From the NCBI GenBank assembly GCA_030606585.1, contig JAUWGD010000047.1:1-11334 (forward strand): DNA of 11,334 nucleotides, read 5' to 3'. Source of the DNA: Dehalococcoidales bacterium. GTDB taxonomy: Bacteria; Chloroflexota; Dehalococcoidia; Dehalococcoidales; RBG-16-60-22. A program made the position numbers and the translations under genes. Under the pieces are notes generated by a model that made no database searches, was not told where the DNA came from, and saw only the letters and a program-made list of their open reading frames with translations. This document shows, in pieces, positions 1 to 6,181 of this stretch (the stretch's first letter is position 1; each line of letters begins with the position of its first letter).

Positions 1-54
1 ATAGAGCACCGGCCTCCGGAGCCGGGTGCGAGCGTTCAAGTCGCTCCAGGGGCG
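1..54 (+). tRNA. tRNA-Arg(CCG), 3' portion, cut by window edge
   Basis: The sequence folds as the last two-thirds of a tRNA. It shows the 3' side of the D arm (AGAGC, 3-7), a perfect 5-bp anticodon stem (9-13 with 21-25) and a 7-base loop with anticodon CCG at 16-18, which reads the Arg codon CGG. A 4-base variable loop follows, then a perfect 5-bp T stem (30-34 with 42-46) with TTCAAGT loop, the 3' acceptor strand CAGGGGC (47-53) and discriminator G54. CCA is not encoded (TTA follows). The 5' acceptor strand and most of the D arm lie outside the window. The first gene of the downstream operon starts 22 bases after base 54. Confidence 0.9.
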
Positions 55-66
55 TTAATAGTACAT

Positions 67-70
67 GGAG
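67..70 (+). promoter_or_regulatory. Shine-Dalgarno GGAG that selects the porC start at 77
   Basis: GGAG at 67-70 lies 6 bases before ATG 77. An upstream in-frame ATG at 65 contains this GGAG within its own first codons and has no good ribosome binding site (only the tRNA acceptor GGGG at 49-52). Start 77 is therefore preferred over 65. Confidence 0.6.
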
Positions 71-76
71 CAAAAA

Positions 77-649
77 ATGACGAAAGTGAAAAGTCTTACA
101 GAAATCAGATGGCACGGACGCGGCGGTCAGGGTGCGGTTACTTCCACCGAGCTGATGGCACAGGCGGCCATAAGCGAAGGTAAGTATGCGCAGGCTTTCC
201 CGAGCTTCGGACCGGAGCGCCGGGGAGCGCCGGTGCAGGCTTTCAACAGAATCGACAGCCAGGCACCCGTTAAAATCAGGGCGGATATTACCGAACCGGA
301 TATTGTCGTGGTGCTGGACCCCAGCCTGCTGGAGAAAGTTAATGTAACGTCCGGACTAAAAAAGGGCGGTTACGTAATTATAAACACACGAAAAACAGCC
401 AAGGAAATAAAAAGCGAGTTCGGAATTAAATACCCGGTGGCCACGGTTAACGCTAATAAGATAGCGCGTGAGACACTGGGTGTTCTCATCGTTAATACCA
501 CCATGATTGGAGCTGTAATTAAGGCGACGGGCATTGTCAAGAAAGAGTCAGTCTATGCACCGCTTGAAAAACGGTTCGGTAGACTGGGAGAACGCAACAT
601 TAATGCCATGGAAACAGCCTACAAAGAAGTAGTAATTGAGGAGCAATAA
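77..649 (+). CDS. porC: Pyruvate:ferredoxin oxidoreductase gamma subunit (PorC/PorG)
   Basis: This is the gamma subunit of a four-subunit 2-oxoacid:ferredoxin oxidoreductase. The cytoplasmic complex oxidises pyruvate with CoA to acetyl-CoA and CO2 and reduces ferredoxin, or runs in reverse for CO2 fixation. The protein has 190 residues from ATG 77, a normal length. The family signature HGRGGQGAVT appears at residues 13-22, followed by the FPSFGPERRGAPV stretch near residues 38-50, both typical of the gamma fold. It is first of seven closely packed genes. GAGGAG just before its stop serves porD, which begins at the next base. Pyruvate rather than another 2-oxoacid is inferred from the gamma-delta-alpha-beta gene set and from the PorB sequence; a 2-ketoisovalerate or related enzyme cannot be fully excluded. 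There is no room for a promoter between the tRNA and this gene. Confidence 0.92.
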   Translation: MTKVKSLTEIRWHGRGGQGAVTSTELMAQAAISEGKYAQAFPSFGPERRGAPVQAFNRIDSQAPVKIRADITEPDIVVVLDPSLLEKVNVTSGLKKGGYVIINTRKTAKEIKSEFGIKYPVATVNANKIARETLGVLIVNTTMIGAVIKATGIVKKESVYAPLEKRFGRLGERNINAMETAYKEVVIEEQ

Positions 650-943
650 ATGGCTAAATCCGATAGCGAATATACCTGGAAAGAACTGGAAATCGGTGCC
701 ATAATAGCCGACCCGGGAAGCGCCCGGCAGTACGAGAGCGGAACATGGCGGTCACAGCGACCGACCTATGACTTTAAGAAATGCATCAAATGCGGTCTCT
801 GCGCCCTGTATTGCCCGGAAGGGTGTATCGGGGAGAACGAGGATGGGTATTTTGAAGCCGACCTGTTCTACTGCAAGGGGTGCGGTATCTGTGCCAGGGA
901 ATGCTGGACAAAGGTGATAACAATGGTATTGGAGGAGGAATAA
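650..943 (+). CDS. porD: Pyruvate:ferredoxin oxidoreductase delta subunit (PorD), 2x[4Fe-4S] ferredoxin
   Basis: A 97-residue polyferredoxin subunit that carries electrons from the TPP/[4Fe-4S] core of PorAB toward the external acceptor. Two CxxCxxCxxxC motifs are visible: C45, C48, C51, C55 (followed by Pro) and C75, C78, C81, C85. After C85 the usual Pro is replaced by Trp (ECW), a small departure from the ferredoxin consensus that could alter the environment of that cluster. The N-terminal ~40 residues, including GTWRSQRP, are the usual PorD extension. ATG 650 abuts the porC stop codon and is preceded by GAGGAG. The stop overlaps the porA start by one base (TAATG), which indicates translational coupling. 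Confidence 0.93.
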   Translation: MAKSDSEYTWKELEIGAIIADPGSARQYESGTWRSQRPTYDFKKCIKCGLCALYCPEGCIGENEDGYFEADLFYCKGCGICARECWTKVITMVLEEE

Positions 944-2118
944 TGGCTACACGAGTAGGGATTGAGGTTTCCATTGCTATTGCGGACGCGGTAAAGCTGG
1001 CCAACCCTGACGTCGTGGCGGCTTACCCGATTACCCCCCAGACCCACATCGTCGAGCACCTGGCCGAGCTGGTAGCCAACGGTGAACTGGACGCGGAATA
1101 TATTCCGGTAGAATCGGAACATTCGGCCATGAGTGCCTGCCTTGGTTCGGCAGCCGCCGGCGCCCGCACTTTTACAGCCACGGCCAGCCAGGGACTGGCG
1201 CTGATGAACGAGGTGGTATATGTAGCCGCACCCATGCGGCTTCCCATTATCATGGCGGTTGCCAACAGGGCCCTATCAGCGCCGCTGAGTATCTGGTGTG
1301 ACCATTCCGACATGATGTCGGTCAGAGACACGGGCTGGATACAGATAATCGCAGAAAATGGCCAGCAGTGTGTGGATAATATTATCTGCGCTTTCCGTAT
1401 CGGTGAGGACAAACGCGTGCTGCTGCCAGTGATGGTACACCTTGACGGTTTTAACCTGACTCACGTCATCGAACCGATAGAATTCCCGGAACAGAGCGAA
1501 GTCGATAAGTTCCTGCCTCCATACAAATTCCCCCTGCCGTTAAATCCGGATAATCCGGTGGCTATGGGGGACTTCGCCCCGCCGGTCATCTTTACCGAGA
1601 CAAAATGGGCACAGGAAAAGAATATACAAGCCTCCAAAAAGGTAGTATCGGAGGTCTGGGATAAATATAATAAAGCCTTCGGCCGTCAATATTACCCGGT
1701 TGAGAAACACCACAGCGACGGCGCCAAGGTAGTGCTGATGACAATGGGAGCTGTCGGCGAGACAGCTTCGGTAGCCATCGACGAGATGGTAGCCGATGGT
1801 CAGGACGTGGGACAGATAAGGCTGCGTCTGTGGCGGCCCTTCCCCCTTGAGGAGTTACGCGAGGCCGTTAAGGACGCCGAAGTGCTTATCGTACTGGACA
1901 GGGCCATCTCCTACGGCGGGCCGTGCGGACCGGTTGCTTCCGAGGTCAAGGCAGCCTTTTACGACCAGCCAAAGAGACCCAAGATTGTCAGCTTCGTGGG
2001 CGGACTCGGCGGCAGGGATATCACCGTGGCAGGGTTCAGAGACATCGTCAAGCAAGGCACCGAGATTGCCCGGACAGGTAGCAAGAACGAATACGAGATT
2101 TACGGTGTGAGGGAATAA
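943..2118 (+). CDS. porA: Pyruvate:ferredoxin oxidoreductase alpha subunit (PorA)
   Basis: Alpha subunit, 391 residues, normal for PorA. It carries the pyrimidine-binding side of the TPP site and the CoA-interacting domain of the cytoplasmic Por complex. YPITPQT at residues 28-34 is the hallmark of the family, and an ESEHSAMSACLGSAAAGARTFTATASQGL-type region follows (described here by its key residues ESE near 60 and TATASQG near 80-86). Domain II (ca. 255-390) contains the GPCGP turn and the FVGGLGGRD region. The reading frame is open further upstream (to 880), but ATG 943 is chosen because GGAGGAGG at 931-938 sits 4 bases before it and the family N-terminus starts there. It overlaps the porD stop by one base and the porB start by one base. 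Confidence 0.95.
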   Translation: MATRVGIEVSIAIADAVKLANPDVVAAYPITPQTHIVEHLAELVANGELDAEYIPVESEHSAMSACLGSAAAGARTFTATASQGLALMNEVVYVAAPMRLPIIMAVANRALSAPLSIWCDHSDMMSVRDTGWIQIIAENGQQCVDNIICAFRIGEDKRVLLPVMVHLDGFNLTHVIEPIEFPEQSEVDKFLPPYKFPLPLNPDNPVAMGDFAPPVIFTETKWAQEKNIQASKKVVSEVWDKYNKAFGRQYYPVEKHHSDGAKVVLMTMGAVGETASVAIDEMVADGQDVGQIRLRLWRPFPLEELREAVKDAEVLIVLDRAISYGGPCGPVASEVKAAFYDQPKRPKIVSFVGGLGGRDITVAGFRDIVKQGTEIARTGSKNEYEIYGVRE

Positions 2119-3098
2119 TGGAAAAATACGCGGTTTACGTACCTCGACTTATCAAGAAAAGGGAGAATTTCGCGCCGGGTCACCGCGCCTGCATCGGCTG
2201 CGGTGAGGCGCTGGCCGTCAGGCTGGCATTCAAGGCGCTGGATAACAACGTCATTGTGGCTAACGCCACCGGCTGCATAGAGATTATCGCCTCGCAGCTT
2301 CCGTTTACCACCTGGCACCTTCCCTGGATTCACACCCTGTTTGAAAATCCGGCAGCCGTGGCCTCGGGCATCGAGGCTGGCTACAAAGCCATGAAGAGGA
2401 AGGGAATGGCAGTGCCGGAAAATACCAAGGTAGTTGCCATCGGCGGCGACGGCGCCACCAGCGACATCGGCCTGCAGGCGATATCCGGAGCCCTGGAAAG
2501 AGGGCACGATTTCACCTATATCTGCTTCGATAACGAGGCTTATATGAATACCGGCATCCAGAGGTCTTCGGCGACGCCCTTCGGTGCGGCCACCACTACC
2601 TCGCCGGCCGGCAAGCAAAGTTTCGGACAGTTCACCTGGAAGAAGAACATGCCGGAGATTGCCGCGGCCCACAACATACCGTACGTGGCCACCGCCACTC
2701 ACGGGTACCCGTTCGACCTTATGGCGAAGGTCCGCAAGGCTGTCGATACACCGGGACCGGCTTATGTCCACATCCTCTCGGTCTGCCCCACCGGCTGGCG
2801 GAGCGCCACGGATACGGTTAACCGTCAGTCACGCCTGGCCGTACAGACGGGTGTGTTCCCTCTCTACGAGGTAGAAAACGGCGTATATAAAATGAGCATC
2901 GACCTGCCCAGGCTCAGACCGGTTAAAGATTACCTGAAAATACAGGGCAGGTTCCGCCACCTGAGCGATGACCTTATTCAGCAGATACAGGATAGAGTGG
3001 AACTGGAATATCAAAAGATTTTGGAGAAGGCTAACAATGTCACCAAAAGAGCTAAAGTCAAAGGCAAAACAGGCGCTGCAAAAGCATCAGCACGATAA
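2118..3098 (+). CDS. porB: Pyruvate:ferredoxin oxidoreductase beta subunit (PorB), TPP-binding
   Basis: Beta subunit, 326 residues, binding TPP-Mg and the proximal [4Fe-4S] cluster of the Por complex. Visible cluster ligands are C25 and C28 (in RACIGCGEAL), C53 (ATGC) and C223 (SVCPTGW). The TPP motif starts with GGDGATSD (ca. residues 110-117) and continues to DNEAYMNTG. The GHRACIGCGEALAVR form fits pyruvate synthases better than 2-oxoglutarate enzymes. GAGGG at 2109-2113 precedes ATG 2118, which overlaps the porA stop by one base. Unusually, the last 20 residues form a basic tail (7 Lys/Arg, no Asp/Glu) encoded inside the start of nuoE in another frame. The catalytic domain is complete before this tail. 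Confidence 0.95.
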   Translation: MEKYAVYVPRLIKKRENFAPGHRACIGCGEALAVRLAFKALDNNVIVANATGCIEIIASQLPFTTWHLPWIHTLFENPAAVASGIEAGYKAMKRKGMAVPENTKVVAIGGDGATSDIGLQAISGALERGHDFTYICFDNEAYMNTGIQRSSATPFGAATTTSPAGKQSFGQFTWKKNMPEIAAAHNIPYVATATHGYPFDLMAKVRKAVDTPGPAYVHILSVCPTGWRSATDTVNRQSRLAVQTGVFPLYEVENGVYKMSIDLPRLRPVKDYLKIQGRFRHLSDDLIQQIQDRVELEYQKILEKANNVTKRAKVKGKTGAAKASAR

Positions 3099-3501
3099 AT
3101 CGCTGCTGGTGGACATTCTGCAGGATATCCAGTCGGAAGTCGGGTACCTGCCCAAAGAGGTATTACAGGAGACCAGTAAAGGTCTCGGCGTTCCGCTGAG
3201 TCGGGTCTACAGTGTCGCCACCTTTTTCAAGGCGTTCAGCCTGACACCGAGAGGACGCCACCTGATTAACGTTTGCATGGGCACGGCCTGCCACGTCCGG
3301 GGCGCCGTAAAGGTCATGGAGAAAATCGAGCAGGAACTGAAAGTAAAAAGGGGCGAGACCACCAAAGACCTTAAATTCACTCTGGAAACGGTCAACTGCG
3401 TGGGCGCCTGTGCCCTGGGCCCGATGGTCATCATCGGCGAAGACTATCACGGAGAGATGACGCCCGAAGGTATCGTTTCCGTGCTGAAGGACTATAACTA
3501 A
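3037..3501 (+). CDS. nuoE: NuoE/HndA-like [2Fe-2S] thioredoxin-fold subunit
   Basis: A 154-residue protein of the 24-kDa/NuoE family (HndA, HymA, HydC in hydrogenase complexes), which passes electrons to or from the NuoF-type flavoprotein. An N-terminal helical domain (to ca. residue 68, with GYLP and YSVATFFKAF) precedes a thioredoxin-like domain with cluster ligands C80, C85, C121 and C125 (CxxxxC and CVGAC), all present. The frame is open from 2968, but ATG 3037 is chosen for its GGAG/GAAGG at 3023-3030 and because it gives the usual N-terminal length. It starts inside porB and overlaps it out of frame for 62 bases. The NuoF-like gene follows 19 bases after its stop. The position directly after por suggests transfer between Por electrons and NAD(P). 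Confidence 0.93.
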   Translation: MSPKELKSKAKQALQKHQHDKSLLVDILQDIQSEVGYLPKEVLQETSKGLGVPLSRVYSVATFFKAFSLTPRGRHLINVCMGTACHVRGAVKVMEKIEQELKVKRGETTKDLKFTLETVNCVGACALGPMVIIGEDYHGEMTPEGIVSVLKDYN

Positions 3502-3506
3502 CGAGT

Positions 3507-3511
3507 GGAGG
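3507..3511 (+). promoter_or_regulatory. Shine-Dalgarno GGAGG that selects GTG 3521
   Basis: GGAGG at 3507-3511 directly touches the in-frame ATG at 3512 (zero spacing, unusable) but lies 9 bases before GTG 3521. The NuoF-like protein therefore most likely begins at the GTG. Confidence 0.6.
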
Positions 3512-3520
3512 ATGTCACCA

Positions 3521-5212
3521 GTGGCTAAACTAAAATCCGTGGGTGAACTGGAGGCTCTAAGAAAGTCGATAACAGGGAAGAGAGACCCGAAGAAAGCCGT
3601 AATTACCGTGTGCAACGGCACAGGCTGCCATGCCCACGGCTGCAAAGCCGTTACGGCCGCCTTCCAGGATGAAGTAAAGAAACAGAAACTGCAAAATACG
3701 GTGGATATCCGAGCTACCGGCTGCCACGGCTTCTGCGAGCGGGGGCCTCTGGTAGTCATCAAACCGAAGGATATTTTCTACCAGCGGGTCAGGGTCAAGG
3801 ACGTACCGGAGATACTGACCGAGACCATCGGTAAGGGCAATGTTATCGAGAGAATGCTCTATACCGACCGCGCGCCCGGCAAAAAGATTACCTGCGAGTC
3901 CGACGTGCCGTTTTACAAACTGCAGAAACGCCTCGTCTTCGGTAATAACGGGTTAATCGACCCTACTTCCATCGAAGACTACCTTGCGGTGGGCGGCTAC
4001 GCCGCCCTGGCCAAGGCGCTTAAAATGAAACCCGAAGCCATTATCGACGAGGTGAAAAAGGCGGGGCTGAGGGGACGTGGCGGCGGCGGTTTCCCCACGG
4101 GAAACAAGTGGGAAAGTACCCGCAAGGCAAAGGGCAAGACGAAATACGTTATCTGCAACGCTGATGAAGGCGACCCCGGCGCCTATATGGACAGGAGCCT
4201 CGTAGAAGGTAACCCTCACAGCTTCCTCGAAGGTATGATAATAGGCGCTTACGCCATCGGCGCCAATCAGGGCTACATCTATATTCGCAACGAGTACCCC
4301 CTCGCCGTAAGGCATGTACATATAGCCATCGAACAGGCGGAAGCCAGCGGTCTGCTGGGCAAGAACATCCTGGGGTCGGGATTCAATTTCGATATTAAAG
4401 TACAGAGAGGCGGCGGCGCGTTTATCTGCGGCGAGTCCACCGCTTTAATGGCATCGCTGGAAGGCAGGGTAGGGGAACCCAGAGCCAAGTATATACATAC
4501 CTCGGACCAGGGACTCTGGGGGCAACCGACCAACCTTAATAACGTCGAGACGTGGGCTAACGTGCCCCTGATAATCAATAACGGCGCCGACTGGTATCGG
4601 CAGATAGGCACTAAGAACAGCAAGGGTACCAAGATATTCTCGCTGGTCGGCAATATCACCAATACCGGACTGGTCGAAGTACCCATGGGCATTACCCTGC
4701 GGGAGATTATCTACGACCTCGGCGGCGGTATCCCCAAGGGAAGGAAATTCAAGGCTGTCCAGACCGGCGGCCCTTCCGGCGGCGTTATCCCGGAAAGCCT
4801 GCTGGACCTGCCGGTTGATTTCGATGAGCTGGTTAAGGTCGGCTCCATGATGGGTTCCGGCGGCATGATTGTCATGGACGACAAGACCTGCATGGTCAAT
4901 ATCGCCAACTACTTCGTTTCCTTCCTCGAAGGAGAGTCCTGCGGCAAGTGCGTTCCCTGCCGTGAGGGACTGCAGCAAATGAAGTATATCCTGACCGGTA
5001 TTACCGAGGGACGTGGGAAGAAGGGCGACATCGAGTTGCTGGAAGAATTATCAGCCGTGCTGGTTGACGCCGCCCTCTGTGCTCTGGGGCAGCAGGCGCC
5101 CAATCCGGTCCTGAGCACGATTAAATACTTCCGGGACGAGTATGAAGCCCATATCAATGATAAGCAATGCCCCGCCGGTGTCTGCAACTTAGAGGCGGTA
5201 AAAGTAAAGTAA
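3521..5212 (+). CDS. nuoF: NuoF/HndC-like NAD(P)H:acceptor flavoprotein, no C-terminal ferredoxin domain
   Basis: A 563-residue flavin and iron-sulfur subunit that in its family binds FMN and NAD(H) and exchanges two-electron hydride for single electrons. An N-terminal thioredoxin-like [2Fe-2S] domain has C31, C36, C68 and C72. The NuoF core follows: FMN/NAD motif GRGGGGFPTGNKW (185-197), NADEGDPGAYMDR (213-225) and GGAFICGESTAL (298-309). The [4Fe-4S] site is C474, C477, C480 (SCGKCVPC) plus C520. The order matches HydB/HndC/HymB. However, those proteins usually continue after the CPAGVC motif into a two-cluster ferredoxin domain, and this one stops eleven residues after the motif starts QCPAGVC. 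GTG 3521 is chosen on Shine-Dalgarno spacing; ATG 3512 would add three residues. Specificity for NAD versus NADP cannot be read here. The next gene follows within 8 bases. Confidence 0.93.
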   Translation: MAKLKSVGELEALRKSITGKRDPKKAVITVCNGTGCHAHGCKAVTAAFQDEVKKQKLQNTVDIRATGCHGFCERGPLVVIKPKDIFYQRVRVKDVPEILTETIGKGNVIERMLYTDRAPGKKITCESDVPFYKLQKRLVFGNNGLIDPTSIEDYLAVGGYAALAKALKMKPEAIIDEVKKAGLRGRGGGGFPTGNKWESTRKAKGKTKYVICNADEGDPGAYMDRSLVEGNPHSFLEGMIIGAYAIGANQGYIYIRNEYPLAVRHVHIAIEQAEASGLLGKNILGSGFNFDIKVQRGGGAFICGESTALMASLEGRVGEPRAKYIHTSDQGLWGQPTNLNNVETWANVPLIINNGADWYRQIGTKNSKGTKIFSLVGNITNTGLVEVPMGITLREIIYDLGGGIPKGRKFKAVQTGGPSGGVIPESLLDLPVDFDELVKVGSMMGSGGMIVMDDKTCMVNIANYFVSFLEGESCGKCVPCREGLQQMKYILTGITEGRGKKGDIELLEELSAVLVDAALCALGQQAPNPVLSTIKYFRDEYEAHINDKQCPAGVCNLEAVKVK

Positions 5213-5219
5213 GGATACG

Positions 5220-5957
5220 ATGAAAATGGTGAAACTAACGATAAACGGACGTAAAATCACGGCAGAAGAGGGTACCACGATACTGTATGCCGCCCGCGAT
5301 AATAATATCTATATACCGACCCTTTGCGAGAACGAGGCGGTCGCTCCCTACGGCGCCTGCCGGCTCTGCCTGGTCGAAATAAAGACCGCCAAAGGCAGAG
5401 AAAGACTGGTTACATCATGCATCTATCAGGTGGAAGAAGGACTTGCCGTTCAAACGGATACCGAGAGAATCCAGAGAATCCGCAAGATGCTGCTAGAACT
5501 CCTGCTGGCGCGTTGTCCGGAATCCCAGGTAATCAAGGATTTAGCGGAGAAGGTCGGCGTTACGAAGACCCGCTTCGTCAAGCAGAAGGGCAACAACGAC
5601 TGTATCCTGTGCGCCAACTGCGCCCGCACCTGCGAGGAGGTCGTCGGCGTGGCGGCCATCAGCCTGGCGAGGCGCGGCGTGGATAGGGAACTGACCACGC
5701 CGTTTAACGAGGATTTCACCGAAGCCTGCATCGGCTGCGGTTCCTGCGCATACAGCTGTCCCACGGGCGCCATCACCATGGAAGACAAGAGAGGCACCAG
5801 AAGAATCAAATGGCCTCACAACAAGATGGAGTTCAAGCTGAAGAAGTGCTCCGTCTGCGGCCAGTACTGGGCGCCGGAAAAGCAGATAGAGTACATCGCC
5901 AAAACATCGGGGACGCCACTTTCCGATTATGATGCCTGCCCCGATTGCCGCGAATAA
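5220..5957 (+). CDS. NuoG/HydA-like iron-sulfur subunit lacking a hydrogenase domain, with C-terminal Cys4 knuckle
   Basis: A 245-residue electron-transfer protein corresponding only to the N-terminal part of NuoG, HydA or HndD. It has a plant-type [2Fe-2S] domain (C36, C47, C50, C67), then two [4Fe-4S] motifs CxxCxxCxxxC (C128, C131, C134, C138 and C170, C173, C176, C180). The His-Cys cluster normally lying between them (HxxxCxxCxxxxxC) is absent: that segment, ca. 96-127, has only C99. No H-cluster motifs occur, so this is not an [FeFe]-hydrogenase. The C-terminus has CxxC pairs at C210/C213 and C240/C243, resembling a zinc ribbon or rubredoxin-like knuckle. AAGGA at 5211-5215 is 4 bases from ATG 5220 and 10 from ATG 5226, so either start is possible. 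It is the last gene before the terminator. Probable role: ferredoxin-side subunit of a diaphorase serving Por. Confidence 0.88.
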   Translation: MKMVKLTINGRKITAEEGTTILYAARDNNIYIPTLCENEAVAPYGACRLCLVEIKTAKGRERLVTSCIYQVEEGLAVQTDTERIQRIRKMLLELLLARCPESQVIKDLAEKVGVTKTRFVKQKGNNDCILCANCARTCEEVVGVAAISLARRGVDRELTTPFNEDFTEACIGCGSCAYSCPTGAITMEDKRGTRRIKWPHNKMEFKLKKCSVCGQYWAPEKQIEYIAKTSGTPLSDYDACPDCRE

Positions 5958-5977
5958 TACTTATTAACTTTGGTCTT

Positions 5978-6002
5978 AAGAGGGGCTCTCGCCCCTCTTT
6001 TT
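5978..6002 (+). terminator. Rho-independent terminator of the por-nuo operon
   Basis: A perfect 9-bp stem (AAGAGGGGC at 5978-5986 with GCCCCTCTT at 5991-5999) encloses the tetraloop TCTC and is followed by a T run (5998-6002, then ATTT). It begins 20 bases after the stop codon of the last operon gene and separates that operon from the tRNA-Pro unit. Confidence 0.93.
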
Positions 6003-6015
6003 ATTTCCCCTTACT

Positions 6016-6052
6016 ATTGCACGGCAATCGGCGCTCGGTTATACTGTAACCG
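6016..6052. repeat. Two short inverted repeats covering the tRNA-Pro promoter
   Basis: ATTGC-ACG-GCAAT (6016-6028) is a perfect 5-bp dyad over the -35 element. CGGTTA-TACTG-TAACCG (6036-6052) is a perfect 6-bp dyad over the -10 element. Their centres are 22 bp apart. They could be regulator sites, or they could be chance, since the arms are short and the two dyads differ in sequence. Confidence 0.45.
6017..6045 (+). promoter_or_regulatory. Probable sigma-70 promoter of tRNA-Pro
   Basis: A weak -35 TTGCAC (6017-6022, only the TTG matches consensus) is followed by a 17-bp spacer and -10 TATACT (6040-6045, 5 of 6). The expected start, around 6052, is 2 bases before the mature 5' end of tRNA-Pro. 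The preceding strong terminator means the tRNA needs its own promoter, which supports the call. Confidence 0.6.
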
Positions 6053-6053
6053 T

Positions 6054-6132
6054 CGGGGTGTGGCGCAGTCTGGTTTAGCGCGCAGCGTTTGGGACGCTGA
6101 GGTCGGAGGTTCAAATCCTCTCACCCCGACCA
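6054..6132 (+). tRNA. tRNA-Pro(TGG)
   Basis: A complete cloverleaf. The acceptor stem 6054-6060 pairs with 6122-6128 (all 7 bp, including the C1:G72 pair typical of bacterial tRNA-Pro). The D stem is 6063-6066 with 6078-6081 and the anticodon stem 6083-6087 with 6095-6099. Anticodon TGG is at 6090-6092. The T stem is 6105-6109 with 6117-6121 and has a TTCAAAT loop. The discriminator is A6129 and the CCA is encoded at 6130-6132, unlike the tRNA-Arg at the left edge. Confidence 0.97.
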
Positions 6133-6181
6133 TCATAGCAGGGGATAGTTTACATAATGTTGCGCCAGGCTTATTTTACAC

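Noticed and set aside
2100..2771. Long minus-strand open frame (223 codons) opposite porB
   Set aside because: It lies wholly antisense to a well-supported PorB, its translation resembles no family, and its Arg/Gly-rich, low-complexity look is typical of a shadow frame in GC-rich coding DNA.
3163..3762. Minus-strand open frame of 199 codons opposite nuoE and the start of nuoF
   Set aside because: Antisense to conserved iron-sulfur proteins, crosses a real gene junction and has no ribosome binding site or recognisable domain.
5220..5957. [FeFe]-hydrogenase catalytic subunit
   Set aside because: The family resemblance is only to the N-terminal cluster domains; the protein is 245 residues and no H-cluster cysteine motifs follow before the stop and terminator.
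5978..6002. The hairpin as a shared bidirectional terminator for the minus-strand operon
   Set aside because: On the minus strand the stem is followed by TTAAGACC, a poor U tract, and tRNA-Pro lies between it and the minus-strand genes.
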